64,000 nt of DNA from Aeromonas sanarellii (GCF_000820085.1 NZ_CDBN01000098.1:115685-179684), one strand, 5' to 3'; shown: positions 1 through 8,762, counted from the first letter of the stretch. The notes: generated by a model not told the origin, from the letters alone. Numbers and translations: made by a program.

Positions 1-562
1 GCTTCTCGAGGCCATAGGTCTCTTCGTGGCAGGCGATCTGGAACACGGAGTCGGCAGAGGTGTAGAGGATCGGCTTGCCGGTGCGCATGTGCTCTTCGCC
101 CAGATCATCCAACACCTGGGTGCCGGAGGCGTGGCAGTTGCCGAGGTAACCGGGCAGACCGGCCTTCTCGACGATGGCGTCCAGCAGCTCCTGCGGGAAG
201 CTGTTGTGGTGATCGTGGAAATAGCCCCACTCGAACAACACGGGCACGCCGGCGATCTCCCAGTGACCGGACGGGGTGTCCTTGCCGGAGGAGAGCTCCT
301 GGGCGAAGCCGTAGGCGCCGATCACCTCGACATCCTTCTTCAACCCGGCCGGGAAGGTGCCGCTCGCGAGTTCACCCGCGTGACCCAGACCCAGCTTGTT
401 GAGGTTCGGCAGATTGAGAGGGCCGCGGCCCTCGATCTCACCGGAGGCGCAGGCCTTGGCGATATGGCCAAGGGTGTTGGCGCCCACATCACCGAACTTG
501 TCGGCATCGGCGGCAGCGCCGATACCGAAAGAGTCCATCATCAGAATAAAGGTACGTTTCAT
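1..562 (-). CDS. deoB: Phosphopentomutase DeoB (C-terminal part outside window)
   Basis: DeoB interconverts deoxyribose-1-phosphate and deoxyribose-5-phosphate (and the ribose forms), feeding the DeoC aldolase in cytosolic nucleoside catabolism. About 187 N-terminal residues are visible, starting MKRTFILMMDSFGIGAAADA. This contains the DSFGIG metal-binding motif of the alkaline-phosphatase superfamily, followed by GANTLGH and SGKDTPSGHWE. The start at 562 lies 14 bp after the deoA stop, so the order deoC-deoA-deoB is one transcription unit on the minus strand. The rest of the gene runs off the left edge of the window. Confidence 0.96.
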   Translation of the reverse strand, partial: MKRTFILMMDSFGIGAAADADKFGDVGANTLGHIAKACASGEIEGRGPLNLPNLNKLGLGHAGELASGTFPAGLKKDVEVIGAYGFAQELSSGKDTPSGHWEIAGVPVLFEWGYFHDHHNSFPQELLDAIVEKAGLPGYLGNCHASGTQVLDDLGEEHMRTGKPILYTSADSVFQIACHEETYGLEK

Positions 563-576
563 GGGACTTCCCCTTG

Positions 577-1908
577 TTACAAATCAGCCAGACCGATGCG
601 ACGGTAAACCTCGGGCAGCGCCTGGGGTCGGGTGTCGCCGATCTTGACGGCAGCCTGCACCATGCGGGCTGCCTCGGCAAATTGAGCCTCTGTCTGAGCG
701 TGGATCAGGGCGAGCGGCTTGTCAGCCTCGACGCTCTGACCCAGGCGGATAAAGTCGGTCAGACCGACGGCGTAGTCGAGCTTGTCGCTGGCGGCGCGGC
801 GACCACCACCCATGGCGACCACGGCCAGGCCCAGTTCGCGGGTATCCATGGCGGTCACGAAACCACTGCTGGCGGCATAGACGGGGCGCACTATGGCGGC
901 CTTGGGCAGATAGCTGTCGTGGCGCTCGATGAAGTCGGCGGGACCGCCGAGGCCGGTCACCATGCGACCGAAGATCTCGGCAGCCTTGCCGTTGTCCAGC
1001 ACCGCCTGCAGCTTGGCACGGGCCTCCGCATCGCTCTGGGCCAGGCCGGCGGAGATCAGCATCTCTGCGCACAGGGCCATGGTCACTTCGTGGATGCGCG
1101 GGTTGCGATAGGCACCGGTCAGGTAACGCACCGCCTCGCGTACTTCCACCGCGTTGCCGGCGCTGGAGGCCAGCACCTGGTTCATGTCGGTCAGCAAGGC
1201 AGAAGTACGGCAGCCGGCGCCGTTGGCCACCGCGACTATGCTCTTGGCCAGCTCTTCAGATGCTTCAAATGTCGGCATAAAGGCGCCGGAGCCCACTTTC
1301 ACGTCCATCACCAGCGCTTCGAGCCCGGAGGCGAGCTTCTTGGAGAGGATGGAGCCGGTGATCATGGCGATGGATTCCACGGTGGCCGTGATGTCGCGCA
1401 CCGCATAGATGCGCTTGTCGGCCGGGGCGAGATCGCCAGTCTGGCCTATGATGGCGACCCCGGCCTCCTTCACCACCTTCAGGAAGCGATCGTTGTCCAC
1501 CGAGGTCTGATAGCCGGGAATGGCATCCAGCTTGTCCAAGGTACCGCCGGTGTGGCCCAGGCCACGGCCGGAGATCATCGGCACGAAACCGCCGCAGGCG
1601 GCGACCATGGGGCCCAGCATCAGGGAGACGACGTCACCCACGCCACCAGTAGAGTGCTTGTCGACGATGGGGCCACCCAGATTGAGGTGGTCCCAGGTCA
1701 GCACCATGCCGGAGTCGCGCATGGCGCAGGTCAGGGCAACCCGCTCGTCCATGGTCATGTCCTGGAAGTAGACCGCCATGGCGAGCGCCGCGATCTGCCC
1801 CTCGCCGATGGTGTTGTTGGTAATGCCCTGAATGAAGAATTGAATCTCTTGGGTACTGAGCGCTTCACCGTTGCGCTTCTTGCGAATAATTTCTTGAGGC
1901 AAAAACAT
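577..1908 (-). CDS. deoA: Thymidine phosphorylase
   Basis: A 443-residue protein of normal family length that phosphorolyses thymidine and deoxyuridine to base plus deoxyribose-1-phosphate. It starts MFLPQEIIRKKRNGEALS. The phosphate-binding stretch KHSTGGVGD is near residue 85, and GRGLGHTGGTLDKL near residue 115 is characteristic of the thymidine/pyrimidine phosphorylase family. It is the second gene of the deoCAB unit. An 83-bp gap with a GC-rich hairpin separates it from deoC. Confidence 0.97.
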   Translation of the reverse strand: MFLPQEIIRKKRNGEALSTQEIQFFIQGITNNTIGEGQIAALAMAVYFQDMTMDERVALTCAMRDSGMVLTWDHLNLGGPIVDKHSTGGVGDVVSLMLGPMVAACGGFVPMISGRGLGHTGGTLDKLDAIPGYQTSVDNDRFLKVVKEAGVAIIGQTGDLAPADKRIYAVRDITATVESIAMITGSILSKKLASGLEALVMDVKVGSGAFMPTFEASEELAKSIVAVANGAGCRTSALLTDMNQVLASSAGNAVEVREAVRYLTGAYRNPRIHEVTMALCAEMLISAGLAQSDAEARAKLQAVLDNGKAAEIFGRMVTGLGGPADFIERHDSYLPKAAIVRPVYAASSGFVTAMDTRELGLAVVAMGGGRRAASDKLDYAVGLTDFIRLGQSVEADKPLALIHAQTEAQFAEAARMVQAAVKIGDTRPQALPEVYRRIGLADL

Positions 1909-1961
1909 CTTTCATTCCCTCCGTGCGTCACGCACGAACACAGACCGAACAGGATCCTAAG

Positions 1962-1983
1962 AGGGGGCGGCGCACCGCCCCCT
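1962..1983 (-). terminator. GC-rich hairpin between deoC and deoA
   Basis: Arms AGGGGGCGG (1962-1970) and CCGCCCCCT (1975-1983) pair around a 4-nt loop. On the minus strand it is not followed by a T run. It is more likely an mRNA-stabilising or attenuating hairpin inside the deo operon than a full terminator. Confidence 0.5.
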
Positions 1984-1991
1984 GCCGTCGC

Positions 1992-2765
1992 TTAGTAACC
2001 GCTGGTGTTGGCCGGCTTGTCGCCGTGCCCCAGAGTTGCCAGCAGGCTGGCCAGCAGGCTGGAGGCACCGAAGCGGAAGGTGCGGGCGGATACCCAGTCC
2101 TTGCCCAGGATCTCTTCGGCCATGGCGAGGTACTCACCGGCCACGGCGGCGTCCTTCACACCACCCGCCGGCTTGAAGCCGACTTTCGGATCCTTGGCCT
2201 TGATCACTTCCATCATGATGCGGGCCGCTTCCGGGGTCGCGTTCACCGGCACCTTGCCGGTGGAGGTCTTGATGAAGTCGGCACCGGCGTCGATGGAGAT
2301 CTCGGAGGCGCGGCGGATCAGCGCTTCTTCTTTCAGCTCGCCGGTCTCGATGATCACCTTCAGCAGCACCTTGGCACCACAGGCTTCCTTACAAGCTTTG
2401 ACCAGATCGAAACCGACCTGTTCATTGCCAGCCATGAAGGCACGGTAGGGGAAGACCACGTCCACTTCATCGGCACCGTAAGCGACGGCGGCACGGGTCT
2501 CGGCCACGGCGATCTCGATGTCGTCGTTGCCGTGGGGGAAGTTGGTCACGGTCGCGATGCGCACGTCGGCGGCGCCGATCTCACGCAGGGTCTTGCGCGC
2601 GATGGGGATGAAACGGGGATAGATGCAGACGGCGGCGGTGAGGCCGGCCGGGGACTTGGCCTTGCGGCACAGATCGATCACCTTCTGATCGGTGTCGTCA
2701 TCGTTCAGGGTGGTCAGGTCCATCAGGTTCAGGGCACGTTGGGCGGCCAGTTTCAGATCAGTCAT
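1992..2765 (-). CDS. deoC: Deoxyribose-phosphate aldolase
   Basis: A 257-residue class I aldolase that splits 2-deoxyribose-5-phosphate into glyceraldehyde-3-phosphate and acetaldehyde. It starts MTDLKLAAQRALNLMDLTTL. The Schiff-base lysine lies in DFIKTSTGK, around residues 165-173, and VGFKPAGGVKD supplies the second conserved lysine. It is the first gene of the deo unit, as in enterobacteria. A 391-bp non-coding stretch precedes it and should hold the operon promoter. Confidence 0.97.
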   Translation of the reverse strand: MTDLKLAAQRALNLMDLTTLNDDDTDQKVIDLCRKAKSPAGLTAAVCIYPRFIPIARKTLREIGAADVRIATVTNFPHGNDDIEIAVAETRAAVAYGADEVDVVFPYRAFMAGNEQVGFDLVKACKEACGAKVLLKVIIETGELKEEALIRRASEISIDAGADFIKTSTGKVPVNATPEAARIMMEVIKAKDPKVGFKPAGGVKDAAVAGEYLAMAEEILGKDWVSARTFRFGASSLLASLLATLGHGDKPANTSGY

Positions 2766-3156
2766 GCTATGTCTCCAAAGTCTTGATAAGCCCCATCACC
2801 CGCGAACGGCCGTCACCGCACACTGAGGGTCGGCAAGAGACGCTCCCGGAGCAACGGGATATGGAATTGCAGCGCAAATGCACAGGCAATACGGCTGCAA
2901 ATAAGGCAAGAGCCCTGTCACTTTCTTACAAAAGTGCGGACTTGGTTCCATGAAGACTTGAGAAAGGCAGACAAGGTCTGACCCGACTTCCCAATCAATT
3001 CCATTTGACCGCCAACACCCGAATTCATCGGGCATTAGTCAATGCCAGCACCCTGCTGGCATCGCCTATTTCAGCCGAGATACCCCGTGTTTGCAAGCCG
3101 GATTTGCCAATTTCAGAGGTACCTCACACCCGGCAAATCCAGCACTGTAAGGTGCT
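2766..3156. promoter_or_regulatory. 391-bp leader of the deo operon with overlapping inverted repeats
   Basis: No gene is seen here. The stretch should carry the deoCAB promoter on the minus strand, but I see no convincing DeoR-type or full CRP palindrome. Two perfect inverted repeats overlap near the XapX gene: GGCATT-agtc-AATGCC (3031-3046) and ATGCCAGCA-ccc-TGCTGGCAT (3042-3062). Neither is followed by a T run, so an operator or mutually exclusive hairpins are possible. The role is inferred from position only. Confidence 0.4.
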
Positions 3157-3327
3157 TTAGGAGAAGAAGCGGGTCAGGATCCAGGAGTAGGCAATCCCTC
3201 CCAGATACACCCCCACAATCCCCATTACCCCGGACAGTACGGGAGGCGCCGGGATCGGCAACTTGAGGAAAGAAAACAACACCCCAACGATAAAGCCGGC
3301 CGCCATTGCCAGTAGCACTTCATTCAT
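3157..3327 (-). CDS. XapX-domain small membrane protein
   Basis: A 56-residue protein, MNEVLLAMAAGFIVGVLFSF..., with two hydrophobic segments joined by the KLPIPAPP turn typical of XapX/DUF1427 proteins. The start is set by a strong GGAGG ribosome-binding site 6 nt upstream of ATG 3327. An in-frame ATG at 3348 lacks one. XapX-type proteins are named after an ORF near xanthosine metabolism genes and their function is unknown. Here it sits between deoC and nupC, which again links it to nucleoside genes. Confidence 0.8.
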   Translation of the reverse strand: MNEVLLAMAAGFIVGVLFSFLKLPIPAPPVLSGVMGIVGVYLGGIAYSWILTRFFS

Positions 3328-3395
3328 AGAACCTCCGATTTGACTCATTTTATTATTAGTCTAGAAAGGAAAACGGTTGTCACCGCTCCAAACGA

Positions 3396-3424
3396 GAACG
3401 CCACAGCAAGTCGCTGTGGCGTTC
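3396..3424 (-). terminator. Hairpin downstream of nupC
   Basis: A perfect 12-bp inverted repeat: GAACGCCACAGC (3396-3407) and GCTGTGGCGTTC (3413-3424) around a 5-nt loop. Only a weak T-rich tail (TCGTTT) follows on the minus strand. Confidence 0.65.
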
Positions 3425-3450
3425 GTCTTTACCCTCACGGTCAGGCAGTA

Positions 3451-4725
3451 TTACATGCCGGACAGCGCCAGGAAGAAGCCTGCGATGGTGGCAGACATCA
3501 GGTTGGACAGAGAACCTGCCAGCACGGCCTTCAGACCGAACTTGGCGATGGTGCCGCGACGGTTCGGAGCCATGGAGCCCAGACCACCCAGCAGGATGGC
3601 GACGGAGGACAGGTTGGCGAAGCCGCACAGGGCGAAGGAGATGATGGCCTTAGTGTGCTCGGACATGGCCACGCCGTTGATCAGCACTTCATCCTTCAGG
3701 TAGGGGGCGAAATTCAGGTAGGCCACGAACTCGTTCACCACCAGCTTCTGACCGATGAAGGAGCCGGCGACCACGGCTTCGCTCCAGGGCACACCGATCA
3801 GGAAGGCCAGCGGGGAGAACAGCCAGCCCAGCAGCAGTTCCAGGGAGAGCTGCGGATAGCCGAACCAGCCACCCACGCCGGAGAAGATGCCGTTGATCAT
3901 GGCGATGAGGCCGATGAAGGCCAGCAGCATGGCGCCGACGTTCAGAGCCAGTTGCAGACCGGCGGAAGCACCGGCGGCGGCGGCATCGATCACGTTGGCC
4001 GGCTTGTCGTCCAGCTCGCCCTCGGCGGTATTCTCGTCGTAGCTGGGGGTCTCGGTTTCCGGTACCAGCAGCTTGGCGAACAGCAGACCACCCGGGGCGG
4101 CCATGAAGGAGGCGGCGATCAGGTATTCCATCTTGACGCCCATGGAGGCGTAACCGGCCAGCACGGAACCGGCAACGGAGGCCAGGCCACCACACATGAC
4201 GGCGAACAGCTCGGAGTCGGTCATCTTGGAGATGAAGGGGCGCACCACCAGCGGGGCTTCAGTCTGGCCGACGAAGATGTTGGCAGTGGCTGACAGGGAC
4301 TCGGTACGGGAGGTGCCCAGCACCTTCTGCAGACCGCCACCCAGCAGCTTGATTACCCACTGCATGATGCCGAGGTAATACAGAACCGCAATCAGGGAAG
4401 AGAAGAAGATGATGACGGGCAGGACACGGAAGGCGAAGATGAAACCACCGCCACCGAACACTTCGAACATCTTGTTGCTGACCAGACCACCGAACAGGAA
4501 TTCGATGCCGTTCTGACCATAACCGATGACGCTGGAAACGGCATCGGATACGCCCACCAGGATGTCGCGGCCAACCGGGACGTACAGCACGAAGGCACCC
4601 AGGCCGGCTTGGATTGCAAAGGCACCGGCGACGGTACGCACTCTTATTGCTTTGCGATTACTGGAAAATAGCACCGCGATAAGGACGAGCGTTGCCATCC
4701 CTACCAGACCCATTATCAGATTCAT
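3451..4725 (-). CDS. nupC: NupC-family nucleoside:cation symporter
   Basis: A 424-residue inner-membrane concentrative nucleoside transporter starting MNLIMGLVGMATLVLIAVLF. It has many hydrophobic segments. The family hallmarks GQTEAPLVVRPFI and EAVVAGSFIGQKLVVNEFVAY form the nucleoside- and cation-binding hairpin regions. The length matches NupC (about 400-425). It lies in the same orientation as the deo genes and probably feeds them substrate. The 150-bp upstream region is AT-rich and includes TGTGACC, a possible CRP half-site. That site is only suggestive. Confidence 0.93.
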   Translation of the reverse strand: MNLIMGLVGMATLVLIAVLFSSNRKAIRVRTVAGAFAIQAGLGAFVLYVPVGRDILVGVSDAVSSVIGYGQNGIEFLFGGLVSNKMFEVFGGGGFIFAFRVLPVIIFFSSLIAVLYYLGIMQWVIKLLGGGLQKVLGTSRTESLSATANIFVGQTEAPLVVRPFISKMTDSELFAVMCGGLASVAGSVLAGYASMGVKMEYLIAASFMAAPGGLLFAKLLVPETETPSYDENTAEGELDDKPANVIDAAAAGASAGLQLALNVGAMLLAFIGLIAMINGIFSGVGGWFGYPQLSLELLLGWLFSPLAFLIGVPWSEAVVAGSFIGQKLVVNEFVAYLNFAPYLKDEVLINGVAMSEHTKAIISFALCGFANLSSVAILLGGLGSMAPNRRGTIAKFGLKAVLAGSLSNLMSATIAGFFLALSGM

Positions 4726-4875
4726 TATTCAGACTTCCTCTTTAGTAGCACCAGCCAGCTTGTTAACGATTTGTGTATTAAAGCCGCTAATCAAGGGTGC
4801 GCATTATACTAATTACGGTGCGACAAAATAGAATACTGGTCACATTTTATAAGCCAGAAACGGGCTGAACATCGT

Positions 4876-5727
4876 TTAATTAGACCGAAAACGATTTTTA
4901 TGGACGTTGTTTTTTATCACATCGGCATCAATCGTTAACAAGGTGTTGCACTTTAATTTTCCCAGTGGGAAAAGTTGCCGGGTGGATTCATGTAACACCG
5001 ATATAACATCCTCCAGCGGCTGCTGGCGCAATTGTGCCAGCATGTCGGCGATCACCGGCAGGCTCCCCGGGGTATTGATCTCCCCCTGTCGCCCCTGCAA
5101 CGGCATGTCGGGGGCATCGGTTTCCAGCACCAGGGCTTCCAGCGGCATGGCTCTGATCGCCTCCCGGGTCTTGTTGGCCCGCTCATAGCTGATGACGCCC
5201 CCTATCCCCAGCCTGAACCCCAGCTGCCAGAACGCCTCTGCCTGATGCTGAGATCCGCTGAAGGCGTGGATGACCCCCCCTCTCGCCGGCTTGAAGCGCC
5301 GCAGTATCTTGGCGACGGTGTCATTGGCCCGCACCGAGTGGACGATGAGGGGCAGATCGTAAGTCATGGCCAGCCTTACTTGCGCCTCGAACATCTCGAT
5401 CTGCCCCTCCTGAGACACCTGGGTGCGCAGATCCAGCCCGCACTCCCCGACCGCCACCAGCCCAGGGGGCCGGCTCGCCAGCAGGGACTCCAGCCTGGCC
5501 AGCACCCCCTCCGTCTGGGCCCCCACATACCAGGGATGGATCCCCAGCCCATAGCGGATCTCGTCGTGGCGCTCGGCCAGCGTCCTGATCCGTCCCCAGT
5601 TCTCCTCTCCCACGGCGGGGATGATATACTCGCCCACGCCCAACTGGCGCCACTGGACCAGCAGGGCCTCCCGCTCGGCATCGAAGACGGGAAAGTCCAG
5701 GTGGCAATGGGTGTCTATCAGTTCCAT
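4876..5727 (-). CDS. yjjV: TatD-family metal-dependent hydrolase (YjjV-like)
   Basis: A 283-residue TIM-barrel metallohydrolase/DNase family protein starting MELIDTHCHLDFPVF. Metal ligands are visible in DTHCHLD, VGECGLDLR, IVHSV, HAFSGS and ETDAPDMP. The family usually ends near residue 258 (around RQLFPL). Here about 25 further residues, rich in K, N and D, come from clearly AT-rich DNA, as if the original stop was lost and reading continues into the intergenic region. Its position next to the deo genes matches E. coli yjjV. The start lies 40 bp from the divergent prepilin gene. Confidence 0.9.
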   Translation of the reverse strand: MELIDTHCHLDFPVFDAEREALLVQWRQLGVGEYIIPAVGEENWGRIRTLAERHDEIRYGLGIHPWYVGAQTEGVLARLESLLASRPPGLVAVGECGLDLRTQVSQEGQIEMFEAQVRLAMTYDLPLIVHSVRANDTVAKILRRFKPARGGVIHAFSGSQHQAEAFWQLGFRLGIGGVISYERANKTREAIRAMPLEALVLETDAPDMPLQGRQGEINTPGSLPVIADMLAQLRQQPLEDVISVLHESTRQLFPLGKLKCNTLLTIDADVIKNNVHKNRFRSN

Positions 5728-5767
5728 ATCGCGCCTATCCGTTTGTCGTACTCACTGGGTTCATCTC

Positions 5768-6382
5768 ATGTCAACACGCGTTTCCCGCGGCTTTACCCTG
5801 CTAGAACTGGTGCTGGTCATCGTCGTGCTGGGGATCCTGGCCGTCACCGCCCTGCCCCGTTTCATCAACATCCAGGACGATGCACTCAAGAGCAGCGTCT
5901 CGGCGACGGCGGGCAGTTTTGCCAGCGCCGTGCAGCTCGCCCACGCTGGCTGGGCGGTCAAGGTGAAGGGGGAGCCGCTGGCACTCTACAACTTTAGCGG
6001 CATGGGCAAGCAGGATCTCGACATCAACCGCCATGGCTGGCCGGTGGGGACCAAGGAGGATCAGGGGGGTCAGGGCCCCGATGCAATCTTCCCCGGTGGC
6101 GACAGCGATCAGATCTCCGTCAGCAGCCGGGACGATTGCGAGAGCCTGTTCGGCGCCCTGCTCGACACCGACCTGACGGCAGCCGATGAACGCCATACAG
6201 ATTCAAAAAGCGACTATATCTCACGGCTGATCCCGGCCAATGATCAACTCGAAGGCAATCTGCGCCACGACAACTGCCGCTATATCCTGCGCGATTCCAT
6301 CGGCCGCTTTCCGGCGTATCCGGAGGGGCTCTCGTTCGACTACAACAGCGTCACCGGCGCCGTGACGCGCAATTATCATTGA
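5768..6382 (+). CDS. Type IV prepilin-like protein (orphan minor pilin)
   Basis: A 204-residue protein beginning MSTRVSRGFTLLELVLVIVV. It has a short leader ending in Gly8, cleavage expected before Phe9, and Glu5 of the mature protein present, which is the classical class III prepilin signal. A hydrophobic helix follows to about residue 30. Two cysteines (DDCESLF and HDNCRYIL) could form the C-terminal disulfide loop of pilins. It resembles MshA/MshB-type minor pilins in general layout. No other pilus gene is nearby, so it is an orphan relative to its assembly machinery. The last 32 bp overlap the convergent DUF5363 gene. Confidence 0.85.
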   Translation: MSTRVSRGFTLLELVLVIVVLGILAVTALPRFINIQDDALKSSVSATAGSFASAVQLAHAGWAVKVKGEPLALYNFSGMGKQDLDINRHGWPVGTKEDQGGQGPDAIFPGGDSDQISVSSRDDCESLFGALLDTDLTAADERHTDSKSDYISRLIPANDQLEGNLRHDNCRYILRDSIGRFPAYPEGLSFDYNSVTGAVTRNYH

Positions 6383-6524
6383 GGGCGTCGTCGCGCGTTT
6401 CTGGCGCATCCTCGTCTTCGTCATGGCGCACCGGCGCGCAACAGCGCCGGTTCTCCGGGGTGAGTCCCCACTCCTGGCACCAGGCGTCGTAGCGGGCGAG
6501 CCAGCGTAACAAGATACCTTTCAT
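6351..6524 (-). CDS. Small DUF5363-like protein
   Basis: A 57-residue protein starting MKGILLRWLARYDAWCQEWG. The pattern W-x3-YD-x2-C-x2-GL-x4-R-x-C-x-PV matches the small conserved DUF5363 proteins of Vibrionaceae and Aeromonas as I recall them. The start at 6524 is chosen because AGGGAGGA lies just upstream. The function is unknown. The 3' end overlaps the convergent prepilin gene by 32 bp. Confidence 0.6.
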   Translation of the reverse strand: MKGILLRWLARYDAWCQEWGLTPENRRCCAPVRHDEDEDAPETRDDALNDNCASRRR

Positions 6525-6589
6525 CAGCGCGTTCCTCCCTTCATCAAGCCGTCGGACACTCTGTCGCCTCCCCCTCCAGGTCAGCCAAG

Positions 6590-7099
6590 TCATTGCGCTC
6601 CGGGCGGCAGCAGCAACCCCATGCTGATCTCGTCCACGTAGCCATCATCCAGCCGATAGGCCCGCCGCCGCAACCCCTCGTCCCGGAAGCCGCACTTGCG
6701 ATAGAGGGCGTGGGCCACCTCGTTGTGGGCCATCACCCCCAGCTCCAACCGCTGGATCCCGAGCTCGCCGGCGGCCGCAATCAGGGTGCGCAGTAACCGC
6801 TCACCCCATCCCAGCCCGCGAACTCTCGACCGCAGCCCCATCACCACCAGGGCGCAGTGGCGGTTGCGCGCCAGGCCGCCGCCGATGAGCACGGCAAACC
6901 CTTGCACCTCCCCGGCCAGCACCAGCAGCCACATGGCCTGATTGGGGGCCGCCGCCATGGCCTCGAGCCGCTGGCGCTGCCCCTCGATATCCGAGGGGCG
7001 CTCCCCCGCCTCATACAGCATGAAGCGGGTCTCCCTGTCCAGTTGCCCAAAGAAGTGATCCAGCGCCGCTGCATCCTCCACCCCTGCCAGACGAATCAT
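6590..7099 (-). CDS. GNAT-family N-acetyltransferase
   Basis: A 169-residue protein starting MIRLAGVEDAAALDHFF. The acetyl-CoA-binding motif A is visible as LRSRVRGLGWGERLLRTLI (R-x-x-G-x-G near residue 100). Motif B with an asparagine and tyrosine follows (HNEVAHALYRKCGF), as in RimI-like GNATs. The start at 7099 has AGGGG/GGAG upstream. The longer frame to 7144 lacks a good site and runs into the terminator of the preceding gene. The substrate cannot be told. Confidence 0.85.
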   Translation of the reverse strand: MIRLAGVEDAAALDHFFGQLDRETRFMLYEAGERPSDIEGQRQRLEAMAAAPNQAMWLLVLAGEVQGFAVLIGGGLARNRHCALVVMGLRSRVRGLGWGERLLRTLIAAAGELGIQRLELGVMAHNEVAHALYRKCGFRDEGLRRRAYRLDDGYVDEISMGLLLPPGAQ

Positions 7100-7146
7100 C
7101 ACCCCTGATCTCCCTGCCTGGTGGTTACACCGGTCCACGGCCATAA

Positions 7147-7174
7147 AAAAACGACTCCATTTGGAGTCGTTTTT
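7147..7174 (-). terminator. Terminator of the RNA methyltransferase gene
   Basis: Arms AAAAACGACTCC (7147-7158) and GGAGTCGTTTTT (7163-7174) pair around ATTT. A/T runs lie on both sides, so it can act in either direction. Confidence 0.9.
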
Positions 7175-7199
7175 ATCAGAGCCATCTGGCTAATTCAAT

Positions 7200-8552
7200 T
7201 CAGGCCTTGGCCGGCAGGCTCAGACGAGCGACCGCTTCGACGTGCATGGAGTGCGGGAACATGTCCACCGGCTGCACCTCGTCCAGCACGAAGCCCTGCT
7301 TGACCAGCCAGGCGAGATCCCGGGCCAGGGTCTGCGGGTTGCAGGAGACATAGACCAACCGGCGCGGGGCCATGGCGACCAGGGTCTGCAGCACCGCCTT
7401 GTCACAACCCTTGCGGGGGGGATCCATCACCACCACGTCGGCGGTCACGCCGTCGGCATGCAGCACGGGCATCAGCTGCTCCGCCTTGCCCACGTGGAAT
7501 TCGGTGTGCTCGATGCCGTTCAGGGCCGCGTTGCGGCGGGCGTCGCTGATGGCGCTCTCCACCGACTCTATCCCCACCACCCTGGCGGCCTTGCCCGCCA
7601 GGAACAGGGAGATGGTGCCGATTCCGCAATAGATGTCGAACACCGTCTCGCTGCCGGTCAGCTCGCAATATTCCAGCGCCTTGGAGTAGAGCACGTCGGT
7701 CTGGCCCGGATTGTTCTGGAAGAAGGAGAGGGGCGAGATCTCGAACTCGAGCTCGTGGATCTTGTCGCGGATCACCCCGCTACCCAGCAGCACCCGGTTC
7801 TTGTCGCCCAGGATGCGGTTGGTGCGTTCGCCATTGATGTTCTGCACCAGGGTAGTGACGGGCAGATCGCTTAAGCACGCCAGCAACTCGGCCTCGAACG
7901 GCAGCTCCTCGCCCAGGGTCACCAGCACCACCATCAGCTCGCCGCTCTTGAAGCCCTTGCGGGTCATCAGGTTGCGTATGCAGCCGGTGTGGGCCACCTC
8001 GTCGTAGGCCGCGACCTCGTGCTCGCGCATCCACTGGCGCACCCGGGCGTTGAGCTCGACGTGGAGCGAGTCCTGCACCGCGCAATCGTCGGCGGTGATG
8101 AGATCGTGGGAGTGCTTGCGATAGAAGCCGATCTCGGCCCCCGCCTCGCTGCCGCGCACGGCATACTGCGCCTTGTTGCGATAGGCGAAGGGGCTGTCCA
8201 TGCCGAGGATGGGATTGACGATGGTCTCGCCCAGCCCCATCTGCTCCAGCGCGCTCTGCACTAGAGTCTGCTTGAGAGCGAGCTGGGCCGGGTAGGCCAG
8301 CGGGCGCACCTGGCAGCCACCGCACTCTGTGTTGGGGCAGAAATCGGGCACCCGATCGGCAGAGGGCCCGGTCAGCTCGACCAGCTTGCCGTGCAGGTAG
8401 TTGGGCTTGACCTCGGTCAACTCGACCAACGCCTGCTCACCGGGCAGCAGACCCTCGACAAACAGGGGGCGATCGAACAGGCGACCCTTGCCATCCCCCT
8501 TGTCGGTCAGTTCCAGAATATCGATCCGATGTTGGTGTCCCACTAACGGCAT
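7200..8552 (-). CDS. TrmA/RlmC/RlmD-family RNA (uracil-5-)-methyltransferase
   Basis: A 450-residue SAM-dependent enzyme that methylates C5 of a uridine in 23S rRNA or tRNA. Domains: an N-terminal TRAM fold (about residues 1-60), the Fe-S cysteine cluster CPNTECGGC near residue 75, and a Rossmann domain with FDIYCGIGTISLFLA. The nucleophile motif is VYVSCNPQTLARDL near residue 400. The start MPLVGHQHR at 8552 is preceded by CGGAG. The upstream extension to 8612 looks spurious. Which target (U1939, U747 or tRNA U54) cannot be decided from sequence alone. Since RlmD is usually encoded next to relA, I do not assign a symbol. Confidence 0.85.
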   Translation of the reverse strand: MPLVGHQHRIDILELTDKGDGKGRLFDRPLFVEGLLPGEQALVELTEVKPNYLHGKLVELTGPSADRVPDFCPNTECGGCQVRPLAYPAQLALKQTLVQSALEQMGLGETIVNPILGMDSPFAYRNKAQYAVRGSEAGAEIGFYRKHSHDLITADDCAVQDSLHVELNARVRQWMREHEVAAYDEVAHTGCIRNLMTRKGFKSGELMVVLVTLGEELPFEAELLACLSDLPVTTLVQNINGERTNRILGDKNRVLLGSGVIRDKIHELEFEISPLSFFQNNPGQTDVLYSKALEYCELTGSETVFDIYCGIGTISLFLAGKAARVVGIESVESAISDARRNAALNGIEHTEFHVGKAEQLMPVLHADGVTADVVVMDPPRKGCDKAVLQTLVAMAPRRLVYVSCNPQTLARDLAWLVKQGFVLDEVQPVDMFPHSMHVEAVARLSLPAKA

Positions 8553-8713
8553 GAGCGGCTCCGAAGGCGTATAAGAAAGGGTGGCGGCAGGGCTGACCCG
8601 GCGACCCCGCATAAAGGGTGGCAGAGTTTAGCGAAGATCCGCCCAAAATGCAGGCACTAAACCGCCTCTTCATGCAAATAACGACGGGGCCCCTTCCCCG
8701 CCCCGTAGCGCCA

Positions 8714-8742
8714 TAAAAAAACCGCCGGGCAATGCCGGCGGT
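8714..8742 (-). terminator. Terminator of amtB
   Basis: Stem ACCGCCGG/CCGGCGGT (8721-8728 with 8735-8742), followed on the minus strand by seven T residues. Confidence 0.9.
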
Positions 8743-8762
8743 CTCGAGTCAGGGGAAGGGGA

